A stretch of 12,548 nucleotides of DNA. Origin: Leptolyngbya sp. SIO4C5 (GTDB lineage: Bacteria > Cyanobacteriota > Cyanobacteriia > Phormidesmidales > Phormidesmidaceae). Positions within the stretch are counted from its first letter, which is position 1, and each line of letters begins with the position of its first letter. Below are positions 6,585 through 12,548 of this stretch, in pieces. The stretch covers positions 1-12,548 of the forward strand of contig JAAHIC010000055.1 of assembly GCA_010671965.1 (NCBI GenBank), given 5' to 3'. Made by a program: the position numbers and the translations under genes. The notes under the pieces are model-generated. The model ran no database searches, had not been told where the DNA came from, and saw only the letters and a list, made by a program, of their open reading frames with translations.

Positions 6585-7801
6585 TCAAATTCGGCAAACA
6601 GGGCCGCAAGCACCACGTTGGAAAAAAGAAATCCTTCTGGATCGCTGAGGCGCAAACGAGAAGAGGCCGCTTCTGCCGTTATTTCAACCCAACCCTGCTG
6701 CACGTAGGGCTGCAGCCGCTTTTGGATGCGCTCTACGATGTCTAAGCCAAACTGCTGCGCTAGCGCGATCAGGTCGATGCCTGCAGCTAGCCGTAGTTCC
6801 ACCATGAGCTGATCGAGCAGTTGCTCTGCAGGGGGAGTGGGCGGACAGTCTATCTGCCCTGTTTGCTGATAGGCGCTGACCCACTGATAGTATTGGCGCA
6901 GCTTGCGAGGACGGCTAAAGCGCTGTTTTTGCAGGTAGCTCGTCGCCCCCATGCCGAAGCCATAGTAAGCCCGATTCTGCCAATAGACCTGATTGTGGCG
7001 GCACAGATAGCCCGGTTGAGCGTAGTTAGAAATTTCATAATGCTCAAAGCCAGCTTGGGTAAGGGTTCGCTGGGCAAGACGATACATTTCTGTGGTGCGC
7101 TCGTCAGTCGGCAGGGGAGCGGAGCCAGCCTGGTACCATTTGTCAAAAGCCGTCCCTGGCTCGATCGTTAGATCATAGACCGAAATATGCTGGGGCTGCA
7201 GGGCGATCGCCTGGGTCAGAGAATCCTGCCAGTGGCTCAGCGTCTGATGGGGCAGACCGGAAATTAGATCTAGGCTATAGTTCTGAATGCCGCCCTGATG
7301 CAAAATGTCTACTGCCTGGCCAATGTCTGTAGCCGTGTGGGTGCGACCACAGGCCTGTAGGATTTCGGATTGAAACGCCTGCACTCCCAGGCTGACACGG
7401 TTCACCCCAGCCGCCCGATAGCCTTGCATATGGGCTAAGTCAAAGGTTCCCGGATCCATTTCCATTGAAATTTCAGCATTGGGGGCTAAGCCAAAGCGCT
7501 GCTCTAGGTGTGCCAATAGCTGCTGAAGCTGGTCAACTGCCAGCAGGGAGGGAGTTCCCCCACCGAAGAAAACCGTCTCCAGGGGTGGGCCGTAGGGACG
7601 TGTGGCAGCAATTTCCTGATGCAGGGCGGCTAGATACTGCTGTAGGGTGCCTGAAGTTTCACCGCGACGGCGATCGCCTAAAACTGAAATCGGAAAGTCG
7701 CAGTAATAGCAGCGCCGCCGACAGAAGGGAATATGAATGTAGGCAGCCGTGGCTAAGGATTGCTGAGGAGATGCGGTTGGAGTGGGCACGGTTATATTCA
7801 C
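6581..7801 (-). CDS. hemW: Radical SAM heme chaperone HemW
   Basis: HemW is a cytosolic radical-SAM protein related to coproporphyrinogen III dehydrogenase HemN; it binds heme and is thought to deliver it to target proteins. The product matches the family from AAYIHIPFC onward. CRRRCYYCDF holds the CxxxCxxC motif for the 4Fe-4S cluster (Cys 27, 31 and 34 with this start), ETVFFGGGTPSLL is the SAM-binding glycine motif, and SLGVQAFQ, LDLISGLPHQT and HYEISNYAQPG are further family blocks. A C-terminal HemN-type domain follows. HemW lacks the extra N-terminal cysteine environment of HemN. The frame is open to a TTG at 7840, but no ATG and no clear ribosome binding site are found. I chose the GTG at 7799-7801 (406 residues); GTG at 7789 is also possible. 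It is divergent from the PIN-TRAM gene. Confidence 0.9.
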   Translation of the reverse strand: MNITVPTPTASPQQSLATAAYIHIPFCRRRCYYCDFPISVLGDRRRGETSGTLQQYLAALHQEIAATRPYGPPLETVFFGGGTPSLLAVDQLQQLLAHLEQRFGLAPNAEISMEMDPGTFDLAHMQGYRAAGVNRVSLGVQAFQSEILQACGRTHTATDIGQAVDILHQGGIQNYSLDLISGLPHQTLSHWQDSLTQAIALQPQHISVYDLTIEPGTAFDKWYQAGSAPLPTDERTTEMYRLAQRTLTQAGFEHYEISNYAQPGYLCRHNQVYWQNRAYYGFGMGATSYLQKQRFSRPRKLRQYYQWVSAYQQTGQIDCPPTPPAEQLLDQLMVELRLAAGIDLIALAQQFGLDIVERIQKRLQPYVQQGWVEITAEAASSRLRLSDPEGFLFSNVVLAALFAEFD

Positions 7802-8089
7802 AGAACTTATGAAAGCGGCGGAGTGGAGACGCCAGCGCAAATAGACGCGATCGCCGAGTTAACGGCATGATTGGCTAGGTATAAATGCGGCGATCGTCAG
7901 CCGCCCGACTATAATGAGGCTATGCAATACAGAGTCTCCTTTGACGCAGCTATTGGGCCTCAACCTGTGATGTTTCAAGGACGGCTGTATACTTTGGGTT
8001 GACTCTGATCAGCGCAATATAGATGCTAATAAATAGAGAGCCAGTTTCTCAGCGCTCAGTTGAACTGTTAGCCCCCCGGTTTAATTCCT
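7802..8089. other. Divergent intergenic region between hemW and the PIN-TRAM gene
   Basis: This 288-base region holds one HIP1 site (7847-7854), a perfect TATAAT at 7910-7915 without a good -35, a possible 26-codon ORF, and an odd palindrome CAGTT-G-AACTG at 8057-8067. TTGACT at 7999-8004 could be a -35, but no -10 is well spaced. No Shine-Dalgarno precedes the PIN-TRAM ATG. No tRNA or known riboswitch was recognised. Confidence 0.5.
7922..8002 (+). CDS. Possible 26-residue small ORF
   Basis: ATG at 7922 opens a 26-codon frame ending in TGA at 8000-8002. GAGG (7916-7919) lies two bases upstream, and a perfect TATAAT lies just before that at 7910-7915. This TATAAT is too close to the ATG to be the -10 for a normally led mRNA; it would give a leader of almost no length. 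The peptide (start MQYRVSFDAA, end GRLYTLG) has no membrane segment and no family I recognise. It could be a leader peptide, a gene remnant or chance. It ends 87 bases before the PIN-TRAM start. Confidence 0.2.
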   Translation: MQYRVSFDAAIGPQPVMFQGRLYTLG

Positions 8090-9172
8090 ATGCTTGACGC
8101 CATTATTGTTTTTTCCTTTATCCTAGCAGGCGCAGGTATTGGCTTTTATGGCGTCGATTTGCTGCCAGCGAACGTACTGCAGCAGGTCACAAGCATAGAG
8201 GGCTTAAGCTCTGTCACCGGCGGTTTTGGTGCTCTGATTGGGGGGGCTGTCGGCTTGGTTTTTCAGACCAGCTACCGGCGCATTGAGCGGCAGGTGCGAG
8301 AGATGCCCCCTGACATTTTGCTGAGCCGAGCGGTGGGCTTGGTCATTGGTCTGCTGATCGCTAACCTGATGCTGGCTCCTCTGTTTTTACTGCCTATTCC
8401 CAGCGAGTTTGGCTTCATCAAGCCTTTGACAGCGGTGCTGGGCAGCATTGTATTTGCTGTTTCCGGCATGAACTTAGCCGATACCCACGGGCGAACGCTC
8501 CTGCGTCTGATTAATCCCAGCAGCTTTGAATCAGTCTTGGTTGCTGAAGGTACTCTCAAGCCCTCTTCCACTAAGATCCTAGACACTAGCTGCATCATTG
8601 ATGGCCGGATTGAAAATATCTTAGAAACAGGCTTTTTGGAAGGTCAAATCCTCATTCCCCAGTTTGTTCTGCAAGAGCTGCAGCAGGTAGCGGATGCCTC
8701 CAACGAGCAGAAGCGGGTTAGAGGTCGCCGGGGACTCGATATCCTCAACCGCGTACGGGATGCCTATCCCAATCGCGTGCTGATTAACCAGGCCGACTAT
8801 GACGACATTGCTACAGTCGATGCCAAGCTAGTCAAGCTGACTCAGGAACTCAACGCCACGCTGCTGACAAACGACTACAACCTTAATAAAGTCGCTAGCC
8901 TGCAGCAGGTGCCTGTCCTTAACATTAACGATCTAGCTCAGGCGATTCGACCGAGCTACCTGCCGGGTGACGATATTGATATCAAAATTCTAAAAGAAGG
9001 CAAGGAGCCAACCCAGGGCGTGGGCTATCTTAACGATGGCACTATGGTTGTGGTTGAGGAAGGCAAGGATTATATCGGCGATGAGCTTTCCGTGGTTGTC
9101 ACTGGCGCTTTGCAAACTTCAGCCGGACGCATGATTTTTGCTCGCCCTAAAACTTCGGTGATGTCTTCTTAG
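8090..9172 (+). CDS. Membrane-anchored PIN and TRAM domain protein (YacL-like)
   Basis: This 360-residue protein has the layout of the YacL family. Hydrophobic helices near 3-25, 42-60, 82-106 and 112-128 are followed by a cytosolic PIN nuclease domain (about 160-280) and a C-terminal TRAM RNA-binding-like domain (about 290-350). The PIN acidic residues are visible: D165 and D171 in LDTSCIIDGR, E196 in LQELQQVAD, D244 in VDAKLVKL and D262 in LLTNDYNL, so the metal site looks complete. TRAM marks are GVGYLNDGTMVVVEEG and VVVTGALQTSAGRMIFAR. An RNA substrate is inferred; I am not aware of a firmly established function for this family. The ATG at 8090 has no clear Shine-Dalgarno. It may share a transcript with the 36-residue peptide gene 98 bases downstream. 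Confidence 0.92.
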   Translation: MLDAIIVFSFILAGAGIGFYGVDLLPANVLQQVTSIEGLSSVTGGFGALIGGAVGLVFQTSYRRIERQVREMPPDILLSRAVGLVIGLLIANLMLAPLFLLPIPSEFGFIKPLTAVLGSIVFAVSGMNLADTHGRTLLRLINPSSFESVLVAEGTLKPSSTKILDTSCIIDGRIENILETGFLEGQILIPQFVLQELQQVADASNEQKRVRGRRGLDILNRVRDAYPNRVLINQADYDDIATVDAKLVKLTQELNATLLTNDYNLNKVASLQQVPVLNINDLAQAIRPSYLPGDDIDIKILKEGKEPTQGVGYLNDGTMVVVEEGKDYIGDELSVVVTGALQTSAGRMIFARPKTSVMSS

Positions 9173-9222
9173 GGCCGCAGGGCAAAAATATCTATCGCTC
9201 TGACCATGACGACGGTGCGGCC
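9173..9222. repeat. 7-bp inverted repeat directly after the PIN-TRAM stop codon
   Basis: GGCCGCA at 9173-9179 is complementary to TGCGGCC at 9216-9222, separated by 36 bases, with an added G-U pair possible at the base. No T-run follows, so a standard terminator is unlikely. It could form a long-loop hairpin in a transcript joining the PIN-TRAM gene and the small peptide gene. Confidence 0.35.
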
Positions 9223-9270
9223 TCCATTTAAGGTGATAAAAGATTGAACCGCCAGCGTGAGGTATGAGAT

Positions 9271-9381
9271 ATGCCGGAAGATAAGAACTATTCCTGGAAA
9301 GGCAGTTGGAATGCCGGAAAAGTATTGCTGATTTTGGCTGTAATTAGTGGTGTATTACTATTTGCGGCTGGGTTCAGCTAA
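9271..9381 (+). CDS. Small single-helix membrane protein (36 residues)
   Basis: ATG at 9271 opens a 36-codon frame ending in TAA at 9379-9381. GAGG at 9259-9262, eight bases upstream, is a well-placed ribosome binding site. The peptide has a polar, Trp-containing N terminus (MPEDKNYSWKGSWNAGK) followed by one clean hydrophobic helix (VLLILAVISGVLLFAAGFS, about 18-36) that ends the protein. This fits a small inner- or thylakoid-membrane protein with the N terminus probably outside the bilayer on the cytosolic side. It is not one of the small photosystem or cytochrome b6f subunits I can recall, and I assign no function. It lies 98 bases after the PIN-TRAM gene on the same strand. Confidence 0.6.
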   Translation: MPEDKNYSWKGSWNAGKVLLILAVISGVLLFAAGFS

Positions 9382-9532
9382 GCCTGTTTGCCCAAATCAT
9401 CACAGCCATCTTTGGGGGTTACCTAAAGCCGACTGTGTCAGTCAGTTTTTGGATGGCAAGCAAACATAATTTACCTTCTCTGCACCTGTTAGCTTGGACT
9501 ACAGGTGCAGAAGTCATAGCTAGGCGCAAAAA
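9382..9532. other. Convergent intergenic region with hairpins
   Basis: These 151 bases between the small peptide gene and the opposite-strand membrane protein gene hold no ORF I would defend. A short stem (GACTG, loop TGT, CAGTC at 9431-9443) is followed by AGTTTTT, which may be a weak plus-strand terminator. CCCAAA (9391-9396) and TTTGGG (9411-9416) also pair. The strongest structure is listed separately at 9480-9510. Confidence 0.4.
9480..9510. terminator. Perfect 10-bp inverted repeat between convergent genes
   Basis: CTGCACCTGT (9480-9489) and ACAGGTGCAG (9501-9510) are exact complements with an 11-base loop. The stem is strong on both strands and sits between two converging genes, so a bidirectional transcription-stop or mRNA-end-protecting role is plausible. 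No run of T follows on either strand, so it is not a canonical intrinsic terminator. Confidence 0.45.
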
Positions 9533-9847
9533 CTAGCTGGCGGCTTGGGCCGGTCTTTGGTCAGCAGTTGGATTACCAAACCTAGCGGCTGCTTCTGACT
9601 GGGGATCAACAGCTGAAAACTCAATGTGATTGAGCAGCGTTGTCACAAAAGCAAACAGCAGGAAAGGCAGAGAAAGAACCAGAATCAAGCCGACGGTGGC
9701 TAGAGCATAGATGGGACGGCTAGCACCCATCAGCGCCAATGCGGCTGCTAGGCTGACAAACAAGACAATTAGCCAGACAATAATCTGCCCGTAAATGTCC
9801 CCGAAGGTCAGCGTGCAAACAAATCGATACTTCGGTGCGTTGTCCAT
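9533..9847 (-). CDS. Conserved-looking small membrane protein (104 residues)
   Basis: The product has a short polar N terminus (MDNAPKYRFVCTLTFGDIYGQ), two hydrophobic helices (about 21-41 and 45-70) linked by GASRP, then LLNHIEFSAVD and a polar Ala/Pro/Gln-rich tail of about 25 residues. The pattern FGDIYGQ, helix, RPIYALATVGLILVLSLPFLLFAFVTTLLNHIE looks like an uncharacterised protein family found in cyanobacteria; this is from memory and not checked. No enzymatic motif is visible. The ATG at 9847 is preceded by only a weak purine stretch. It is divergent from rluE across 157 bases and converges with the small peptide gene. The gene is credible from its length, composition and clean membrane topology; its function is unknown. 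Confidence 0.75.
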   Translation of the reverse strand: MDNAPKYRFVCTLTFGDIYGQIIVWLIVLFVSLAAALALMGASRPIYALATVGLILVLSLPFLLFAFVTTLLNHIEFSAVDPQSEAAARFGNPTADQRPAQAAS

Positions 9848-10004
9848 GTGAATTCCCGCGACAATTCCTTATAGTTATATTTCAGGATAAAAGGCAGTTT
9901 CCTGACTGAACCGTTTCTAAACATTTTTGCAATACTTGAGCCGATAGATTGCGCAATGTTAAGCAACTGGCTGCTCATCAAGCTGAAATTAGTCCCGCTC
10001 CGTC

Positions 10005-10589
10005 ATGGCTTATCGGTACTTACTATTCTATAAACCCTATGGGGTTTTGACGCAGTTTAGCGATTGCTCAGCCCAGCGGCAAACTCTAAAGGACTTCATT
10101 GACGTACCAGAGGTCTATCCGGTAGGTCGTTTGGATCGCGATAGCGAAGGTTTGCTGTTGTTGACTAACCACGGCCTATTGCAGCATCGCCTGATCAATC
10201 CCCGCTATGCTCATCCGCGTACCTACTGGGTGCAGGTAGAGCGAGTGCCTGACGAAAGCGCGCTCAATCAGCTTCGCCAAGGAGTGACCGTACAGCAATA
10301 TCGAACTAAGCCAGCTCAGGTAACGTGTCTGCCCTCTTCACCTGACCTGCCGCCGCGCAATCCGCCAGTGCGATTTCGGAAAACAGTGCCTACTGCTTGG
10401 TTAGAGATCATGCTGAGGGAAGGCCGCAATCGCCAGGTCAGGAGGATGACAGCCGCTGTTGGCTATCCAACACTAAGGCTGGTGCGAGTTGCGATCGCCC
10501 ATTTGTGCTTAGGCTCCTTGGCTCCAGGTGAGTGGCGCGATCTGACTGCCCAGGAGCTGAGCCAACTCAAGCATTTGCTTGAGCTTTAA
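10005..10589 (+). CDS. rluE: 23S rRNA pseudouridine synthase RluE
   Basis: This 194-residue enzyme of the RsuA/RluB/RluE pseudouridine synthase family lacks the N-terminal S4 domain, as RluE does. E. coli RluE converts uridine 2457 of 23S rRNA to pseudouridine. Visible marks: [12 protein letters not shown] (7-18), the catalytic loop [15 protein letters not shown] with the nucleophile-type Asp at 44, [30 protein letters not shown] and [22 protein letters not shown] (140-161). The RNPP and W-x-I stretches favour RluE over RsuA or RluB. The start is the ATG at 10005; no strong Shine-Dalgarno is seen. The gene stands alone, divergent from the 104-residue membrane protein gene. Assignment to RluE is quite sure; the exact target base here is inferred. 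Confidence 0.93.
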   Translation: MAYRYLLFYKPYGVLTQFSDCSAQRQTLKDFIDVPEVYPVGRLDRDSEGLLLLTNHGLLQHRLINPRYAHPRTYWVQVERVPDESALNQLRQGVTVQQYRTKPAQVTCLPSSPDLPPRNPPVRFRKTVPTAWLEIMLREGRNRQVRRMTAAVGYPTLRLVRVAIAHLCLGSLAPGEWRDLTAQELSQLKHLLEL

Positions 10590-10646
10590 TCACGGTCTCT
10601 TATTCTTTTGCCTTGTTAAAATTCTCTCGAAATGTCCTGAGATACC

Positions 10647-10693
10647 GGCAGAACCTAGGGTAGGGTAAGGTAGGAAAATTAATTCCTGCTGCC
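10647..10693. repeat. Pentamer repeat tract with nested hairpin
   Basis: AGGGT, AGGGT, AAGGT and AGGAA follow each other at 10657-10676. AGGAA (10672-10676) pairs with TTCCT (10683-10687) across a six-base loop, and GGCAG (10647-10651) can pair with CTGCC (10689-10693) outside. The structure lies between rluE and the promoter candidate; a terminator role is possible but no T-run follows. Confidence 0.4.
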
Positions 10694-10699
10694 TTGTAG

Positions 10700-10729
10700 T
10701 TGGAGCCTAGAGTGAAAGCCCTCTATAAT
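10700..10729 (+). promoter_or_regulatory. Candidate promoter of the phosphatase gene
   Basis: A perfect -10 hexamer TATAAT (10724-10729) is preceded by TTGGAG (10700-10705) at 18 bases, a weak -35. Transcription would begin near 10736 and run about 170 bases before the ATG. Confidence 0.4.
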
Positions 10730-10907
10730 GAGACCTTTCCTCATTGCGTGAGATGTTAAAAACAATTGCGCTTGAAAGTAAGTAGCTGCTACGGCCTGTT
10801 CAAGCCAGATGGGCTAGGAAGAAGCTTTTAGGTTTCTTCAGAGTCTTGCTTTTGTCGTTCTGCACCGTTTTGAAGTGACTATGTGAGGTTTACAGAGCCT
10901 CTTGACT

Positions 10908-12548
10908 ATGCTCATCTGTTCCTACTGTCAGTTTGAGAATCCCTATAGCAACAAATTTTGTCAAAACTGCGGCAGTCCGCTGACGCTGCTATTGGCAATA
11001 GTGACTCTCTCTGCTGCCCAGGCAGGAAACAATGCTGCAGAATGTGCTGAGCCGCCTGCACTAACAGCCGCCATTGAACCGTTACCACCCGCTAGTACCG
11101 AAGCCCCGCAGCCTAGCGCTGGCGAGCCAAAGCCAAATCATGCTGATGAAGTGGGTGCAAGCCTCAACTCGACCCTAGAGACAGCAACTTTATCCCAGGC
11201 AGAGGCGGCAAGTTCGTTCGCCGAAGGCCCAACCCCCGATAGCCTGACTGCAGAGGCGATTGAACCTATGGGTAAAGCCAGTGATTCTGCTGCTCAAACC
11301 CTAGAGCCAATTTTATCCTTACCAACACCCACGCTGCCGCCTGAACTGACAAAATCCTACTTAGACAGCAAACAGCGATATCAAGTACAGCAGCCTTTAT
11401 CCCCCACAACTTTTAGCCATTTAGAGCTAGAGGCTGAAGTGATTGATGCGCATCCGGCTGAGCCAAGACCTTTAGCGGAGACAGAAGAACAACTTGTAGA
11501 ACTGGCGGAGGAAACAGATGAATCTGAGGCCGTAGACACAGTACTATCCGCAGCGCTCCCTGCCTCAGCCCAGCCTTACCTGCTGCTGCAAAGCAGCTTT
11601 TTCCCGGCTATACCAGAGCTACACAGTGCTTGGCAAACCCAAGATTATTCTGTTCTAATTGTTGAGCACAGAGGCCATCTTCCCAAGCTATTTGACTACT
11701 GGCGCACTGAAGCTTCTGAACCGCTGCAGCAGGTTCACTGGTGCTATGAGATGGCGGAGCTGTGGCAGGTGTTAGAACCGCATCAGGGACAGCCCAGTCT
11801 GCTTAATATTGAAAACCTGCGCATTGATGAAGATCAGGTTTTATGCCTGCAGCGGCTTTACTTCCAGTCGGCTGAGATGCGCTACACGCTGAGAGATTTG
11901 GGCTTACTGTGGCAGATTATGCTGCAGCAGGTTCCAGATGCCCTAAGCGACTTGGTGACTTTGGCCAGCGATCTAGGGTCAGGCCAGCTTGAAACCATTG
12001 AAACTTTGCAAGCGCGTTTGGTGGCGATCGCTGACGGCGTGCTGCAGTCTAACGAGGCGACTGCAGCTAATCTAAGCCCAGATTTAGAAGCTGCTGCGTC
12101 GGCTATGCCGTCCGGTGGTGAGGCAGTTGGGGCTGAGGCTGCCGGCATCTCCGCTTTATCCCCCCTAATAGAAACAGATTTAGATTTAGAAGAAACGCTT
12201 GGTTTAGAAGCAGAAAGCTTAACGAACGATTCCCCCACGATGGTTCTGCCTATGATGCTGGTAGAACTGGAAGATGCTGGGCTAACCCATGTCGGGCAGC
12301 AGCGAGAGCACAATGAAGATACTTTCTGCATTCAGTCTCAGTCTCAAAGGCTGGCGACTCCTCAAGAGCGCCGACTACAGGCCAAAGGCTTATATATTCT
12401 GTGCGATGGTATGGGCGGTCACGAAAGCGGTGAAGTGGCTAGCGCCCTAGCAGTTGAAACGCTGCAGTCCTATTTTGAGCAACATTGGCAAGATACTTTG
12501 CCGACTGAAAAAGAGATTAGTCAGGCGATCGCCCAGACCAACGACGTT
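10908..12548 (+). CDS. Zinc-ribbon, kinase-like and PP2C protein phosphatase (3' partial)
   Basis: ATG at 10908 opens a frame that runs uninterrupted for 547 codons off the right edge. Residues 1-22 form a zinc ribbon with Cys 4, 7, 18 and 21 (CxxC, ten residues, CxxC). Residues 27-220 are an Ala/Pro/Glu-rich, strongly acidic linker containing one ordered-looking patch, SYLDSKQRYQVQQPLSP (about 150-166). Residues 224-410 look folded: YLLLQSSFFPAI, NIENLRIDEDQVLCL (300-314) and LRDLGLLWQIML (328-339) recall a protein-kinase C-lobe without HRD or DFG. A second acidic linker follows. The PP2C domain starts near 459 with VGQQREHNEDTF (metal-ligand D471) and ILCDGMGGHESGEVAS (D500 and DGMGGH). PP2C enzymes are Mn/Mg-dependent Ser/Thr phosphatases; regulation through the N-terminal part is inferred. 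No Shine-Dalgarno is near the start; the C-terminal half of the catalytic domain is outside the window. Confidence 0.9.
   Translation, partial: MLICSYCQFENPYSNKFCQNCGSPLTLLLAIVTLSAAQAGNNAAECAEPPALTAAIEPLPPASTEAPQPSAGEPKPNHADEVGASLNSTLETATLSQAEAASSFAEGPTPDSLTAEAIEPMGKASDSAAQTLEPILSLPTPTLPPELTKSYLDSKQRYQVQQPLSPTTFSHLELEAEVIDAHPAEPRPLAETEEQLVELAEETDESEAVDTVLSAALPASAQPYLLLQSSFFPAIPELHSAWQTQDYSVLIVEHRGHLPKLFDYWRTEASEPLQQVHWCYEMAELWQVLEPHQGQPSLLNIENLRIDEDQVLCLQRLYFQSAEMRYTLRDLGLLWQIMLQQVPDALSDLVTLASDLGSGQLETIETLQARLVAIADGVLQSNEATAANLSPDLEAAASAMPSGGEAVGAEAAGISALSPLIETDLDLEETLGLEAESLTNDSPTMVLPMMLVELEDAGLTHVGQQREHNEDTFCIQSQSQRLATPQERRLQAKGLYILCDGMGGHESGEVASALAVETLQSYFEQHWQDTLPTEKEISQAIAQTNDV

Larger units (their letters stand above)
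10590..10907. other. Intergenic leader region upstream of the phosphatase gene
   Basis: These 318 bases hold no ORF of note. They contain a pentamer-repeat tract with a hairpin (10647-10693) and a promoter candidate with TATAAT at 10724-10729. There is also a perfect odd palindrome GTAGC-T-GCTAC at 10782-10792, a stem GAAGAA/TTCTTC near 10818-10840, and a small hairpin at 10885-10901 just before the start codon. If the promoter is used, the 5' untranslated leader is about 170 bases, long enough for regulation or for a small RNA. I recognise no known riboswitch. Confidence 0.5.

Noticed and set aside
6821..7171. Plus-strand frames opposite hemW, here and at 7465-7812
   Set aside because: Both lie entirely opposite conserved hemW sequence and show no recognisable protein features.
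9948..9957. 10-bp palindrome ATTGCGCAAT upstream of rluE
   Set aside because: A single short palindrome in a 157-base gap with no repeat or partner site is too weak to call an operator.
10778..10792. NtcA-like site (GTA and TAC) upstream of the phosphatase gene
   Set aside because: The spacing is nine bases instead of the eight of the consensus, and it lies downstream of the promoter candidate.
11882..12331. 149-codon frame on the minus strand opposite the phosphatase gene
   Set aside because: Very Ser-rich shadow of a well-supported coding region with no domain of its own.
1..12548. CRISPR array, insertion sequence, toxin-antitoxin or defence cluster
   Set aside because: No regularly spaced repeats, transposase or nuclease-toxin pair was found; the PIN gene is of the membrane-anchored PIN-TRAM type, not a VapC toxin with an antitoxin.

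Overview
The window reads as chromosomal DNA of a cyanobacterium. The octamer GCGATCGC (HIP1, the hallmark cyanobacterial repeat) occurs 16 times in 12.5 kb, against well under one expected by chance. Several genes have protein architectures I associate with cyanobacteria: a secreted GEVED/lamin-tail/DUF11 protein, a small tail-conserved membrane protein, and a zinc-ribbon PP2C phosphatase. Base composition looks even and moderate in GC. I cannot resolve the genus. No transposase, integrase, CRISPR array, tRNA or rRNA was seen, and gene spacing is that of an ordinary core-like region.

Layout. At the left edge is the 3' part of a large secreted or surface protein (2-2335, +). Three minus-strand genes follow: a five-helix Yip1-like membrane protein (3833-4513), a two-helix membrane protein with a helical tail (3067-3771) and a degenerate response-regulator receiver protein (2372-2917). 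Divergent from them is a two-gene TRAP transporter permease operon (4723-6584, +) that lacks a neighbouring substrate-binding protein gene. It meets the radical-SAM heme chaperone gene hemW (6581-7801, -) tail to tail, the two stop codons interlocking in one CTAG. A 288-base gap with a possible 26-codon ORF precedes a membrane-anchored PIN-TRAM nuclease-like gene (8090-9172, +).

Right part. A 36-codon single-helix membrane peptide gene with a good ribosome binding site lies at 9271-9381 (+). A conserved-looking 104-residue membrane protein (9533-9847, -) converges on it, with a perfect 10-bp inverted repeat between them. rluE, a 23S rRNA pseudouridine synthase gene (10005-10589, +), is followed by a 318-base leader region with a TATAAT promoter candidate. 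The last gene (10908 to the window end, +) encodes a multidomain PP2C phosphatase: zinc ribbon, long acidic linker, kinase-C-lobe-like segment, then the PP2C catalytic domain, cut by the window edge.

The genes do not form one pathway; they are several short transcription units with housekeeping, transport, surface and signalling roles. The items most worth following up are the phosphatase architecture, the 36-residue membrane peptide, the uncharacterised three-gene minus-strand group and the TRAP permease pair without its binding protein. I found no convincing new defence or mobile system.
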